DNA from: JBFIHZ01 sp041601535
GTDB lineage: Bacteria > Pseudomonadota > Gammaproteobacteria > Xanthomonadales > SZUA-36
NCBI GenBank assembly: GCA_041601535.1
Contig: JBFIHZ010000279.1
Coordinates: forward strand, 1 to 5,738
Length of the DNA: 5,738 nt
Direction: 5' to 3'
Positions 1 to 5,738 of this stretch are shown here, in pieces (position 1 is the first letter of the stretch; each line of letters begins with the position of its first letter). Under the pieces are notes generated by a model that had not been told where the DNA came from, ran no database searches, and was given only the letters and a program-made list of their open reading frames with translations. A program made the position numbers and the translations under genes.

Positions 1-118
1 CCGTTGTGCGGTCGCGGCTTTCAACCTTGATCAGAAAGGCGGGAGCCGGCGGTGACGCTTGACCCTGGCGCACACTTGGCCTCGCTTGTCTGAACACTAC
101 TGAAGGATTCCCGGCGCT
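1..118. other. Leader upstream of acnD, no gene assigned
   Basis: No gene can be supported here. The three plus-strand frames stop at 28-30, 53-55 and 60-62, so any upstream gene reading into the window contributes only a short tail. None of these tails resembles a C-terminus I recognise; in particular I cannot confirm the end of methylcitrate synthase (PrpC), the usual upstream neighbour. No convincing promoter is visible. The purine-rich stretch GAAGGA at 102-107 is the likely acnD ribosome binding site. Confidence 0.5.
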
Positions 119-2713
119 ATGAACACTGCAAACCGCAAACCGTTGCCCGGCACCCATCTGGATTATTTCGACACCCGTGCGGCCGTCGATGCCATCCAGC
201 CAGGCGCCTATGAAAAGCTTCCGTATACCTCCCGCGTGCTGGCTGAAAACCTGGTGCGCCGCTGCGATCCCGCCACGCTGACGGATTCACTCAAACAGAT
301 TATCGAGCGCAAACGCGAGCTGGATTTCCCCTGGTTCCCGGCACGTGTGGTCTGCCATGACATTCTCGGTCAGACGGCTCTGGTTGACCTTGCGGGTCTG
401 CGCGACGCTATTGCAGAACAAGGTGGTGATCCGTCACAGGTTAACCCTGTCGTACCAACGCAGCTGATCGTTGACCACTCGCTGGCGGTTGAATACGGCG
501 GCTTCGATAAAGACGCTTTCGAAAAAAACCGCACCATCGAAGATCGCCGCAACGAAGACCGCTTCCACTTTATTAACTGGACCAGAAAGGCCTTCAAGAA
601 CGTTGACGTGATTCCACCGGGCAACGGCATCATGCACCAGATCAACCTGGAGAAGATGTCGCCTGTGATTCAGGCACGTGACGGTGTGGCATTTCCGGAT
701 ACCCTGGTGGGCACTGACAGCCATACGCCACATGTGGATGCCCTGGGGGTTATCGCCATCGGTGTGGGTGGTCTTGAGGCGGAAAGCGTGATGCTGGGTC
801 GTGCTTCATGGATGCGCCTGCCGGACATCATTGGTGTGGAACTGACGGGCAAGCGTCAGCCCGGGATTACGGCGACCGATATCGTACTGGCGGTGACCGA
901 ATTCCTGCGTGCCCAGAAAGTAGTCTCGTCCTACCTTGAATTCTACGGTGAAGGCGTGGCAGCCCTGACGCTTGGCGATCGCGCGACTATCTCCAATATG
1001 ACGCCGGAATTTGGCGCGTCGGCGGCGATGTTCTACATTGACGAGCAGACCATCGACTACCTCAGGCTCACCGGCCGTGAAGACGCGCAGGTGAAGCTGG
1101 TTGAAACCTACGCCAGGGAAACCGGCCTGTGGGCTGACAGCCTGAAGAACGCCGAGTATGAGCGTGTTTTGACATTCGATCTGTCCAGCGTGGGGCGTAA
1201 CATTGCAGGTCCTTCCAACCCTCACAAGCGTGTTCCAACGTCCGAACTGGCGGCGCGGGGTATCTCTGGAATCGTGGAAAACGAGCCAGGCCTGATGCCT
1301 GACGGCGCTGTGATCATTGCAGCCATTACCAGCTGTACCAACACCAGCAATCCGCGCAACGTGATAGCGGCGGGTTTGCTGGCGCGCAACGCCAATGCCC
1401 GCGGCCTGACACGCAAGCCCTGGGTCAAGACGTCTCTGGCGCCTGGATCAAAAACGGTTCAGCTATATCTGGAAGATGCCAGGCTGCTGCCGGAACTGGA
1501 ACAGCTGGGTTTTGGTATCGTGGGCTTTGCATGCACCACCTGTAATGGCATGAGCGGTGCGCTCGATCCGGTGATCCAGAAGGAAGTGATTGACCGCGAT
1601 CTGTATGCCACGGCTGTACTCTCGGGTAACCGAAACTTCGATGGTCGTATCCACCCGTACGCCAAGCAGGCATTTCTGGCATCGCCGCCGCTGGTGGTCG
1701 CTTATGCGATAGCCGGTACCATCCGGTTCGATATCGAAAAAGACGTACTGGGCACCGACACCGAAGGCAACCCGGTAACGCTGAAGGATATCTGGCCGAG
1801 CGACGAGGAGATCGATGCGATTATCAGACAAAGCGTGAAACCTGAACAGTTCCGTCAGGTTTACATCCCGATGTTTGCAGTGCCGGAGGACAAGGACGAG
1901 CAGGTTTCTCCGTTGTATGACTGGCGCTCACAGAGCACCTATATCCGTCGCCCACCGTACTGGGAAGGCGCGCTGGCGGGTGAGCGCAGCATGAAAGGCA
2001 TGCGTCCGCTGGCGGTGCTGGGGGACAATATCACCACCGATCATCTGTCACCGTCCAATGCGATCATGCTGGACAGCGCAGCCGGTGCGTACCTCGACAA
2101 GATGGGTTTGCCGGAGGTCGATTTCAACTCCTATGCCACTCACCGTGGGGATCACCTCACCGCGCAGCGGGCGACGTTTGCCAACCCCAAGCTGTTCAAC
2201 GAAATGGTGCAGGAAAACGGCAAGGTCAGGCAGGGCTCCCTGGCCCGTATCGAGCCGCAAGGCAAGGTAACCCGTATGTGGGAAGCGATCGAGACCTACA
2301 TGGAGCGCAAGCAGCCGCTGATCATTGTGGCCGGCGCCGACTATGGTCAGGGGTCTTCCCGTGACTGGGCGGCCAAGGGTGTACGTCTTGCCGGTGTGGA
2401 AGTGATCGTGGCCGAAGGCTTCGAACGGATCCATCGCACTAACCTGGTCGGCATGGGCGTTTTGCCGCTGGAGTTCATGCCCGGCGAAAATCGCCATACC
2501 TATGCCATTGACGGTACCGAAACCTATGACGTGGTCGGGGATCCGACACCCCGGGCAACGCTGACGCTGGTGATCAACCGCCGCAACGGTGAGACCGTCG
2601 AAGTACCGGTGACCTGCCGTCTCGACACGGCTGAGGAAGTGTCTATTTATGAAGCGGGCGGCGTGCTGCAGCGCTTTGCTCAGGACTTCCTTGCGTCGGC
2701 AGCGACGGCTTAA
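119..2713 (+). CDS. acnD: 2-methylcitrate dehydratase, Fe/S-dependent (AcnD, aconitase family)
   Basis: This cytoplasmic [4Fe-4S] enzyme dehydrates 2-methylcitrate to a trans-type 2-methylaconitate that needs PrpF for further use. The 864-residue protein has full AcnD/aconitase A length. The N-terminal catalytic part contains DHS at 119-121 and GTDSHT with D200, S201 and H202. The cluster ligands are C406 (in SCTNTSNP) and C472/C475 (in CTTCNG), with the spacing standard for aconitases. The C-terminal swivel part has GDNITTDHLSPS around 635-646, YGQGSSRDW at 742-750 (S746 matches the aconitase catalytic serine, R748 the substrate arginine) and FERIHRTNL at 768-776. The ATG start has GAAGGA 11 bases upstream. 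Alone the sequence could be read as aconitase A; the adjacent prpF and prpD make AcnD much the better call. No truncation or frameshift is seen. It is probably co-transcribed with prpF, 122 bp downstream. Confidence 0.96.
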   Translation: MNTANRKPLPGTHLDYFDTRAAVDAIQPGAYEKLPYTSRVLAENLVRRCDPATLTDSLKQIIERKRELDFPWFPARVVCHDILGQTALVDLAGLRDAIAEQGGDPSQVNPVVPTQLIVDHSLAVEYGGFDKDAFEKNRTIEDRRNEDRFHFINWTRKAFKNVDVIPPGNGIMHQINLEKMSPVIQARDGVAFPDTLVGTDSHTPHVDALGVIAIGVGGLEAESVMLGRASWMRLPDIIGVELTGKRQPGITATDIVLAVTEFLRAQKVVSSYLEFYGEGVAALTLGDRATISNMTPEFGASAAMFYIDEQTIDYLRLTGREDAQVKLVETYARETGLWADSLKNAEYERVLTFDLSSVGRNIAGPSNPHKRVPTSELAARGISGIVENEPGLMPDGAVIIAAITSCTNTSNPRNVIAAGLLARNANARGLTRKPWVKTSLAPGSKTVQLYLEDARLLPELEQLGFGIVGFACTTCNGMSGALDPVIQKEVIDRDLYATAVLSGNRNFDGRIHPYAKQAFLASPPLVVAYAIAGTIRFDIEKDVLGTDTEGNPVTLKDIWPSDEEIDAIIRQSVKPEQFRQVYIPMFAVPEDKDEQVSPLYDWRSQSTYIRRPPYWEGALAGERSMKGMRPLAVLGDNITTDHLSPSNAIMLDSAAGAYLDKMGLPEVDFNSYATHRGDHLTAQRATFANPKLFNEMVQENGKVRQGSLARIEPQGKVTRMWEAIETYMERKQPLIIVAGADYGQGSSRDWAAKGVRLAGVEVIVAEGFERIHRTNLVGMGVLPLEFMPGENRHTYAIDGTETYDVVGDPTPRATLTLVINRRNGETVEVPVTCRLDTAEEVSIYEAGGVLQRFAQDFLASAATA

Positions 2714-2747
2714 GGCGCGATTGGTTCGCGTTATCGCATCACTCCCC

Positions 2748-2790
2748 TGACCCTCGACCCGGTGCTGATACAACGCCGGGTCGAGGGTTA
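2748..2790 (+). promoter_or_regulatory. Strong intergenic hairpin between acnD and prpF
   Basis: A perfect 12-bp GC-rich inverted repeat, CCCTCGACCCGG at 2751-2762 and CCGGGTCGAGGG at 2776-2787, encloses a 13-nt loop. The stem extends outward by A2750-T2788, a G-T wobble and T2748-A2790. It begins 34 nt after the acnD stop codon. There is no T tract directly after it, so it is not a classic intrinsic terminator. An mRNA-stabilising or processing hairpin in the polycistronic transcript is more likely. The structure is seen directly; the role is inferred. Confidence 0.7.
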
Positions 2791-2794
2791 AGGC

Positions 2795-2819
2795 AGGGTC
2801 TTTTCCACCGACCCTTTTT
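2795..2819 (+). terminator. Weak terminator-like hairpin with T tract (possible attenuator)
   Basis: AGGGTC at 2795-2800 can pair with GACCCT at 2810-2815 across a 9-nt loop, and the stem is followed at once by TTTTT (2815-2819, its first T lying in the stem). This is the form of a rho-independent terminator, but the stem has only 6 bp and the prpF ribosome binding site begins 3 nt later. If active, it is more likely to cause partial termination between acnD and prpF than a full stop, because the three genes clearly belong together functionally. Coincidental pairing is possible. Confidence 0.4.
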
Positions 2820-2835
2820 ACAGGATAGAAGGCCC

Positions 2836-4026
2836 ATGGCTCATGTACCCCAGATAAAAATTGCCGCCACCTACATGCGCGGAGGCACCAGCAAAGGCGT
2901 GTTCTTCAACCTGCAGGATCTTCCCGAATCCGCGCAGATCCCGGGTGCGGCACGCGATGCCCTGCTGTTGCGCGTGATTGGCAGCCCCGATCCCTACGGC
3001 AAACAGACCGATGGCATGGGCGGCGCCACCTCCAGCACCAGCAAGACGGTGATCATCACTAAAAGCAGCCAGCCGGATCACGACGTCGACTACCTGTTTG
3101 GCCAGGTGTCTATCGACAAGCCTTTCGTTGACTGGAGCGGCAACTGCGGCAACCTGACAGCGGCGGTCGGCTCGTTTGCCATCAGCAGTGGTCTGGTCGA
3201 TGCCAGTCGCATTCCCCGGGATGGCATCGCAATTGTGCGTATCTGGCAAGCCAATATCAGCAAGACCATCATCGCACATGTGCCCGTCACCGACGGAGCC
3301 GTGCAGGAAACCGGTGACTTCGAGCTTGACGGTGTTACCTTTCCGGCGGCCGAAGTGCAGGTCGATTTCCTTGACCCGGCCGACGGCGACGGCGCGATGT
3401 TCCCGACAGGTAACCTCATAGACGATCTCGAGGTGCCGGTTGATGTGGTGGCAGGGGGCACACTCAAGGCCACCCTGATTAATGCGGGTATCCCGACCAT
3501 TTTCGTGAATGCCGCCGACATCGGCTACACCGGTACCGAGCTGCAGGAGGCTATCAACGGTGACGCCAGGGCGCTGGCCATGTTCGAGACTATTCGCGCC
3601 TATGGCGCGGTACGCATGGGGCTCATTCAGCATATCGGTGAAGCGGCCACACGCCAGCATACGCCCAAAGTCGCCTTCGTCGCGGGACCGGCCGATTATG
3701 TTGCGTCCAGCGGCAAGCCGGTGGCGGCCGGCGACGTGGATCTGCTGGTGCGCGCGTTGTCCATGGGCAAGCTGCATCACGCCATGATGGGCACGGCAGC
3801 CGTGGCTATAGGCACCGCCGCCGCTGTTCCGGGCACACTGGTGAGCCTGGCTGCGGGTGGCGGTGAGCGCAACGCAGTGCGGTTCGGCCACCCCTCGGGT
3901 ACATTGCGGGTCGGCGCACAAGCCAGCCTTGTCGACGGCGAGTGGACGGTGAATGCTGCAATCATGAGCCGCAGCGCCCGCGTGCTGATGGAAGGCTGGG
4001 TGCGCGTGCCTGGCGATGCTTTTTAG
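2836..4026 (+). CDS. prpF: 2-methylaconitate cis-trans isomerase (PrpF)
   Basis: PrpF converts the 2-methylaconitate isomer released by AcnD into 2-methyl-cis-aconitate, letting the AcnD branch feed the methylcitrate cycle. It belongs to the PrpF family with a diaminopimelate-epimerase-like two-domain fold and needs no cofactor. The 396-residue length is normal. Family signatures are YMRGGTSKGVFF at 13-24, DGMGGATSSTSK ending at K70, and DWSGNCGNL with C104. K70 and C104 correspond by context to Lys73 and Cys107, the active-site residues described for the Shewanella oneidensis enzyme. The C-terminus ends in the typical SRSARVLMEGWVRVP. The ATG start has AGGA at 2822-2825, 10 nt upstream, and GAAGG at 2828-2832, probably too close to be the main site. 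No signal peptide or membrane segment is seen. It lies between acnD and prpD in the same direction, as expected for an AcnD-dependent prp operon. Confidence 0.96.
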   Translation: MAHVPQIKIAATYMRGGTSKGVFFNLQDLPESAQIPGAARDALLLRVIGSPDPYGKQTDGMGGATSSTSKTVIITKSSQPDHDVDYLFGQVSIDKPFVDWSGNCGNLTAAVGSFAISSGLVDASRIPRDGIAIVRIWQANISKTIIAHVPVTDGAVQETGDFELDGVTFPAAEVQVDFLDPADGDGAMFPTGNLIDDLEVPVDVVAGGTLKATLINAGIPTIFVNAADIGYTGTELQEAINGDARALAMFETIRAYGAVRMGLIQHIGEAATRQHTPKVAFVAGPADYVASSGKPVAAGDVDLLVRALSMGKLHHAMMGTAAVAIGTAAAVPGTLVSLAAGGGERNAVRFGHPSGTLRVGAQASLVDGEWTVNAAIMSRSARVLMEGWVRVPGDAF

Positions 4027-4031
4027 GGCTA

Positions 4032-4043
4032 GCAGCCTGTCCG
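4032..4043 (+). repeat. Left terminal inverted repeat of the MITE-like element
   Basis: GCAGCCTGTCCG is preceded by TA at 4030-4031 and is the exact reverse complement of 4181-4192. Confidence 0.75.
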
Positions 4044-4083
4044 CGAATGCTGACCGTAACGAGAGCCGACTGGTTTGAGCGAG

Positions 4084-4140
4084 TTTTTGCGCTGTTTCGC
4101 GGCGAATAGTGGTTCTATTTAACAAGGAACAGCGCAAAAA
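4084..4140. repeat. Inner perfect stem of the element, with nested hairpin
   Basis: TTTTTGCGCTGTT (4084-4096) pairs perfectly with AACAGCGCAAAAA (4128-4140). The loop holds a second small hairpin, AATAG at 4105-4109 with CTATT at 4115-4119 around a 5-nt loop. The T run lies on the 5' side and the A run on the 3' side, the opposite of an intrinsic terminator, so neither strand would terminate here by the usual mechanism. In RNA it would form the tip of a long hairpin. Confidence 0.75.
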
Positions 4141-4180
4141 ATAGCCAAATCCGGATGGTTCGCAGTAGGTTAAGTATTGT

Positions 4181-4192
4181 CGGACAGGCTGC
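4181..4192 (-). repeat. Right terminal inverted repeat of the MITE-like element
   Basis: CGGACAGGCTGC is followed by TA at 4193-4194 and is the exact reverse complement of 4032-4043. Confidence 0.75.
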
Positions 4193-4232
4193 TATGCTGC
4201 AGGGAGAGTGATGTTTAACCCCTGTACATGCG

Positions 4233-4237
4233 AGGAG
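4233..4237 (+). promoter_or_regulatory. Ribosome binding site fixing the prpD GTG start
   Basis: AGGAG lies 7 nt before the GTG at 4245. An in-frame TGA at 4239-4241, between this site and the GTG, excludes any start further upstream. The nearby ATGs at 4210 and 4228 are out of frame. Confidence 0.85.
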
Positions 4238-4244
4238 CTGAAAG

Positions 4245-5729
4245 GTGTCCGCCACGTTTGATCTGAACGATCGTCCGGAGTATGACCAGGTCATACAGGA
4301 CATCGCCGACTACGTACTGAATTACAGGATCGAGAGCCAGGCAGCACTTGATACAGCGCGTAACTGTCTGATGGATACCCTGGGTTGTGGCCTGCTGGCG
4401 CTGCGCTTTCCGGAGTGCACCAAGCTCCTGGGCCCGATCGTTGAAGGCACCGTGGTGCCCAATGGCGCCCGCGTGCCCGGCACCCGGTTTCGCATGGACC
4501 CGGTTAAAGCCGCCTGGGACATTGGTTGCATCATTCGCTGGCTGGACTATAACGACACCTGGCTGGCGGCCGAATGGGGCCATCCGTCCGATAACCTCGG
4601 CGGCATTCTGGCCGTGGCCGATTACCTGTCCCAGGTACGGATCTCCCGGGGCCAGGCGCCGCTGTTGATGCGAGCGGTACTCGAAGGCATGATCATGGCA
4701 CACGAGATTCAGGGCGTTATCGCACTGGAAAACGCGTTTAATCGGGTCGGTTTGTGTCATGTGCTGCTGGTACGCGTGGCTTCTACCGCGGTGGTGACCC
4801 GGCTGATGGGCGGCGACCGTGAGGTCATCATGGCCGCGGTGTCCCAGGCCTGGGTCGATGGATCGTCGCTGCGCACCTACCGTCATGCGCCCAATGCCGG
4901 TTCGCGCAAGTCCTGGGCGGCCGGTGATGCCACGTCCCGCGCCGTGCGCCTGGCAGACCTGTCTGTACGCGGTGAAATGGGTATCCCGGGTGCACTGACG
5001 GCCAGGCAGTGGGGCTTCTATGATGTCTGCTTCAGCAAGACGAATGCCGACCAGAAGATAAAGCCGCTGAATCAGCGTCAGTTCCGCCTGTCACAGCCAT
5101 ACGGCACCTACGTGATGGAAAACGTGTTGTTCAAAATCTCCTTCCCGGCCGAGTTCCATGCTCAGACCGCGGCTGAAGCGGCGGTTCGTCTTTACCCCCA
5201 GGTCAGGGATCGTCTGGACCAGATCGAAAAAATCATTGTCCGTACCCATGAGTCGGCGATCAGGATCATTTCCAAGGTGGGCCCGCTGGCCAATCCGGCA
5301 GATCGGGATCACTGTCTGCAGTACATGATTGCAGTGCCGCTGGCGTTTGGTCATCTGGTCGCCGAGCATTACGAGGATGCGTTCCACGCGGCTAATCCGG
5401 TTATTGATGAACTGCGCGCGAAGATGAAAATAGTGGAAGACAAGCGGTACACGGCCGAGTACCTCGAAGCGGGCAAGCGCTCCATCGCCAATGCCATTCA
5501 GGTGTTCTTCACCGACGGCACTCGCACCGAAGAGGTGGCGGTTGAATACCCGCTGGGGCACCGTCGACGTCGGGAAGAGGGCATCCCGCTGCTGGAAGCG
5601 AAGTTCAGTGCGAACCTTGCAACACGCTTCCCGGTCGGGCGTTGCAGCCAGATCCTTGATCTGTGCAAGGATCAGGCAGCGCTGGAAGCGACGCCGGTGA
5701 ACACTTTCATGGATTATTTCGTGATCTGA
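4245..5729 (+). CDS. prpD: 2-methylcitrate dehydratase, cofactor-independent (PrpD, MmgE/PrpD family)
   Basis: PrpD dehydrates 2-methylcitrate directly to 2-methyl-cis-aconitate without a metal cluster. It is a soluble cytoplasmic enzyme of the MmgE/PrpD family, with a mainly helical N-terminal domain and a C-terminal alpha/beta part. The 494 residues match normal PrpD length. Strongly conserved stretches include RNCLMDTLGCGLLALRFPEC near 39-58, then VKAAWDIGC and WLDYNDTW (D101, D104), EWGHPSDN at 110-117 with H113, and the C-terminal GHRRRREEGIP. The GTG start is supported by a well-spaced AGGAG and by an in-frame stop just upstream; the resulting N-terminus MSATFDLNDRPEYD looks like that of Pseudomonas-type PrpD proteins. 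The gene is 218 bp downstream of prpF, and most of this gap is the MITE-like element. It therefore probably once followed prpF more closely and may now have altered coupling to it. No defects are seen. Confidence 0.97.
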   Translation: MSATFDLNDRPEYDQVIQDIADYVLNYRIESQAALDTARNCLMDTLGCGLLALRFPECTKLLGPIVEGTVVPNGARVPGTRFRMDPVKAAWDIGCIIRWLDYNDTWLAAEWGHPSDNLGGILAVADYLSQVRISRGQAPLLMRAVLEGMIMAHEIQGVIALENAFNRVGLCHVLLVRVASTAVVTRLMGGDREVIMAAVSQAWVDGSSLRTYRHAPNAGSRKSWAAGDATSRAVRLADLSVRGEMGIPGALTARQWGFYDVCFSKTNADQKIKPLNQRQFRLSQPYGTYVMENVLFKISFPAEFHAQTAAEAAVRLYPQVRDRLDQIEKIIVRTHESAIRIISKVGPLANPADRDHCLQYMIAVPLAFGHLVAEHYEDAFHAANPVIDELRAKMKIVEDKRYTAEYLEAGKRSIANAIQVFFTDGTRTEEVAVEYPLGHRRRREEGIPLLEAKFSANLATRFPVGRCSQILDLCKDQAALEATPVNTFMDYFVI

Positions 5730-5738
5730 ATCGCATCG

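Larger units (their letters stand above)
4030..4194. mobile_element. MITE-like palindromic element between prpF and prpD
   Basis: A 165-bp stretch is bounded by perfect 14-bp inverted repeats (TAGCAGCCTGTCCG at 4030-4043, CGGACAGGCTGCTA at 4181-4194). Read as TA target duplications, the outer TA at each end leaves a 161-bp element with 12-bp terminal repeats GCAGCCTGTCCG. The arms are 67 nt each, 4030-4096 and 4128-4194, and align without gaps at 49 of 67 positions (about four more pair as G-T). They end in a perfect 13-bp inner stem around a 31-nt loop. It encodes no protein. Short size, terminal repeats, TA flanks and no transposase fit a non-autonomous MITE, perhaps moved by an IS630/Tc1-mariner or IS5-type transposase; the family is inferred. 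It starts 3 bp after the prpF stop codon. An old REP-like structural element is the alternative. Confidence 0.72.

Noticed and set aside
1..62. Tail of an upstream prpC gene
   Set aside because: The open tails ending at 55 and 62 do not resemble any methylcitrate synthase C-terminus I can recall, so the gene cannot be claimed from this sequence.
2048..2773. Open frame of 241 codons on the minus strand at the 3' end of acnD
   Set aside because: It is antisense to the conserved AcnD swivel domain, has a composition typical of a shadow frame, and begins inside the intergenic hairpin.
2818..4137. Long open frame of 439 codons on the minus strand opposite prpF
   Set aside because: It lies antisense to a well-supported prpF with intact active-site residues. 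Its translation is rich in His, Arg, Gly and Ala with no recognisable motif, as expected for a shadow frame in GC-rich DNA, and part of it runs into the palindromic element.
4084..4140. Inner stem of the element as an intrinsic terminator
   Set aside because: The T run precedes the stem and the A run follows it on both strands, the wrong polarity for rho-independent termination.
4170..4198. Possible outward promoter at the right end of the element (TTAAGT, 17 nt, TATGCT)
   Set aside because: Only 3 of 6 and 4 of 6 positions match the sigma-70 consensus. Such matches are common by chance, and nothing else in the sequence supports it.

Overview
This window carries three consecutive plus-strand genes of the methylcitrate cycle, the pathway that oxidises propionyl-CoA (from propionate, odd-chain fatty acids or branched amino acids) to pyruvate and succinate. 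They are acnD (Fe/S-dependent 2-methylcitrate dehydratase, 119-2713), prpF (2-methylaconitate isomerase, 2836-4026) and prpD (cofactor-independent 2-methylcitrate dehydratase, 4245-5729). The order acnD-prpF-prpD is the one known from Pseudomonas and related Gammaproteobacteria. With the GC-rich coding sequence, it suggests a gammaproteobacterium, possibly a marine Pseudomonadales or Alteromonadales-type organism. The taxon is an inference; no rRNA or other marker is present.

Layout: positions 1-118 are a leader with the acnD ribosome binding site and no assignable gene. acnD is followed by a 122-bp gap holding a strong perfect hairpin and then a weaker hairpin with a T tract, placed just before the prpF ribosome binding site. 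prpF is followed by a 218-bp gap, most of which (4030-4194) is a compact palindromic element with perfect terminal inverted repeats flanked by TA dinucleotides, which looks like a MITE. prpD follows with a strong Shine-Dalgarno and a GTG start. The window ends 9 bp after prpD.

The gene products give two parallel ways to dehydrate 2-methylcitrate. AcnD makes the trans-type 2-methylaconitate, which PrpF isomerises to 2-methyl-cis-aconitate. PrpD makes 2-methyl-cis-aconitate directly. The later steps (hydration to 2-methylisocitrate and cleavage by PrpB) and methylcitrate synthase (PrpC) are not in the window and probably lie nearby. All three proteins look full length with their key residues intact. 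The coding content is ordinary; the least explained parts are the two intergenic regions, above all the MITE-like element inside the operon.
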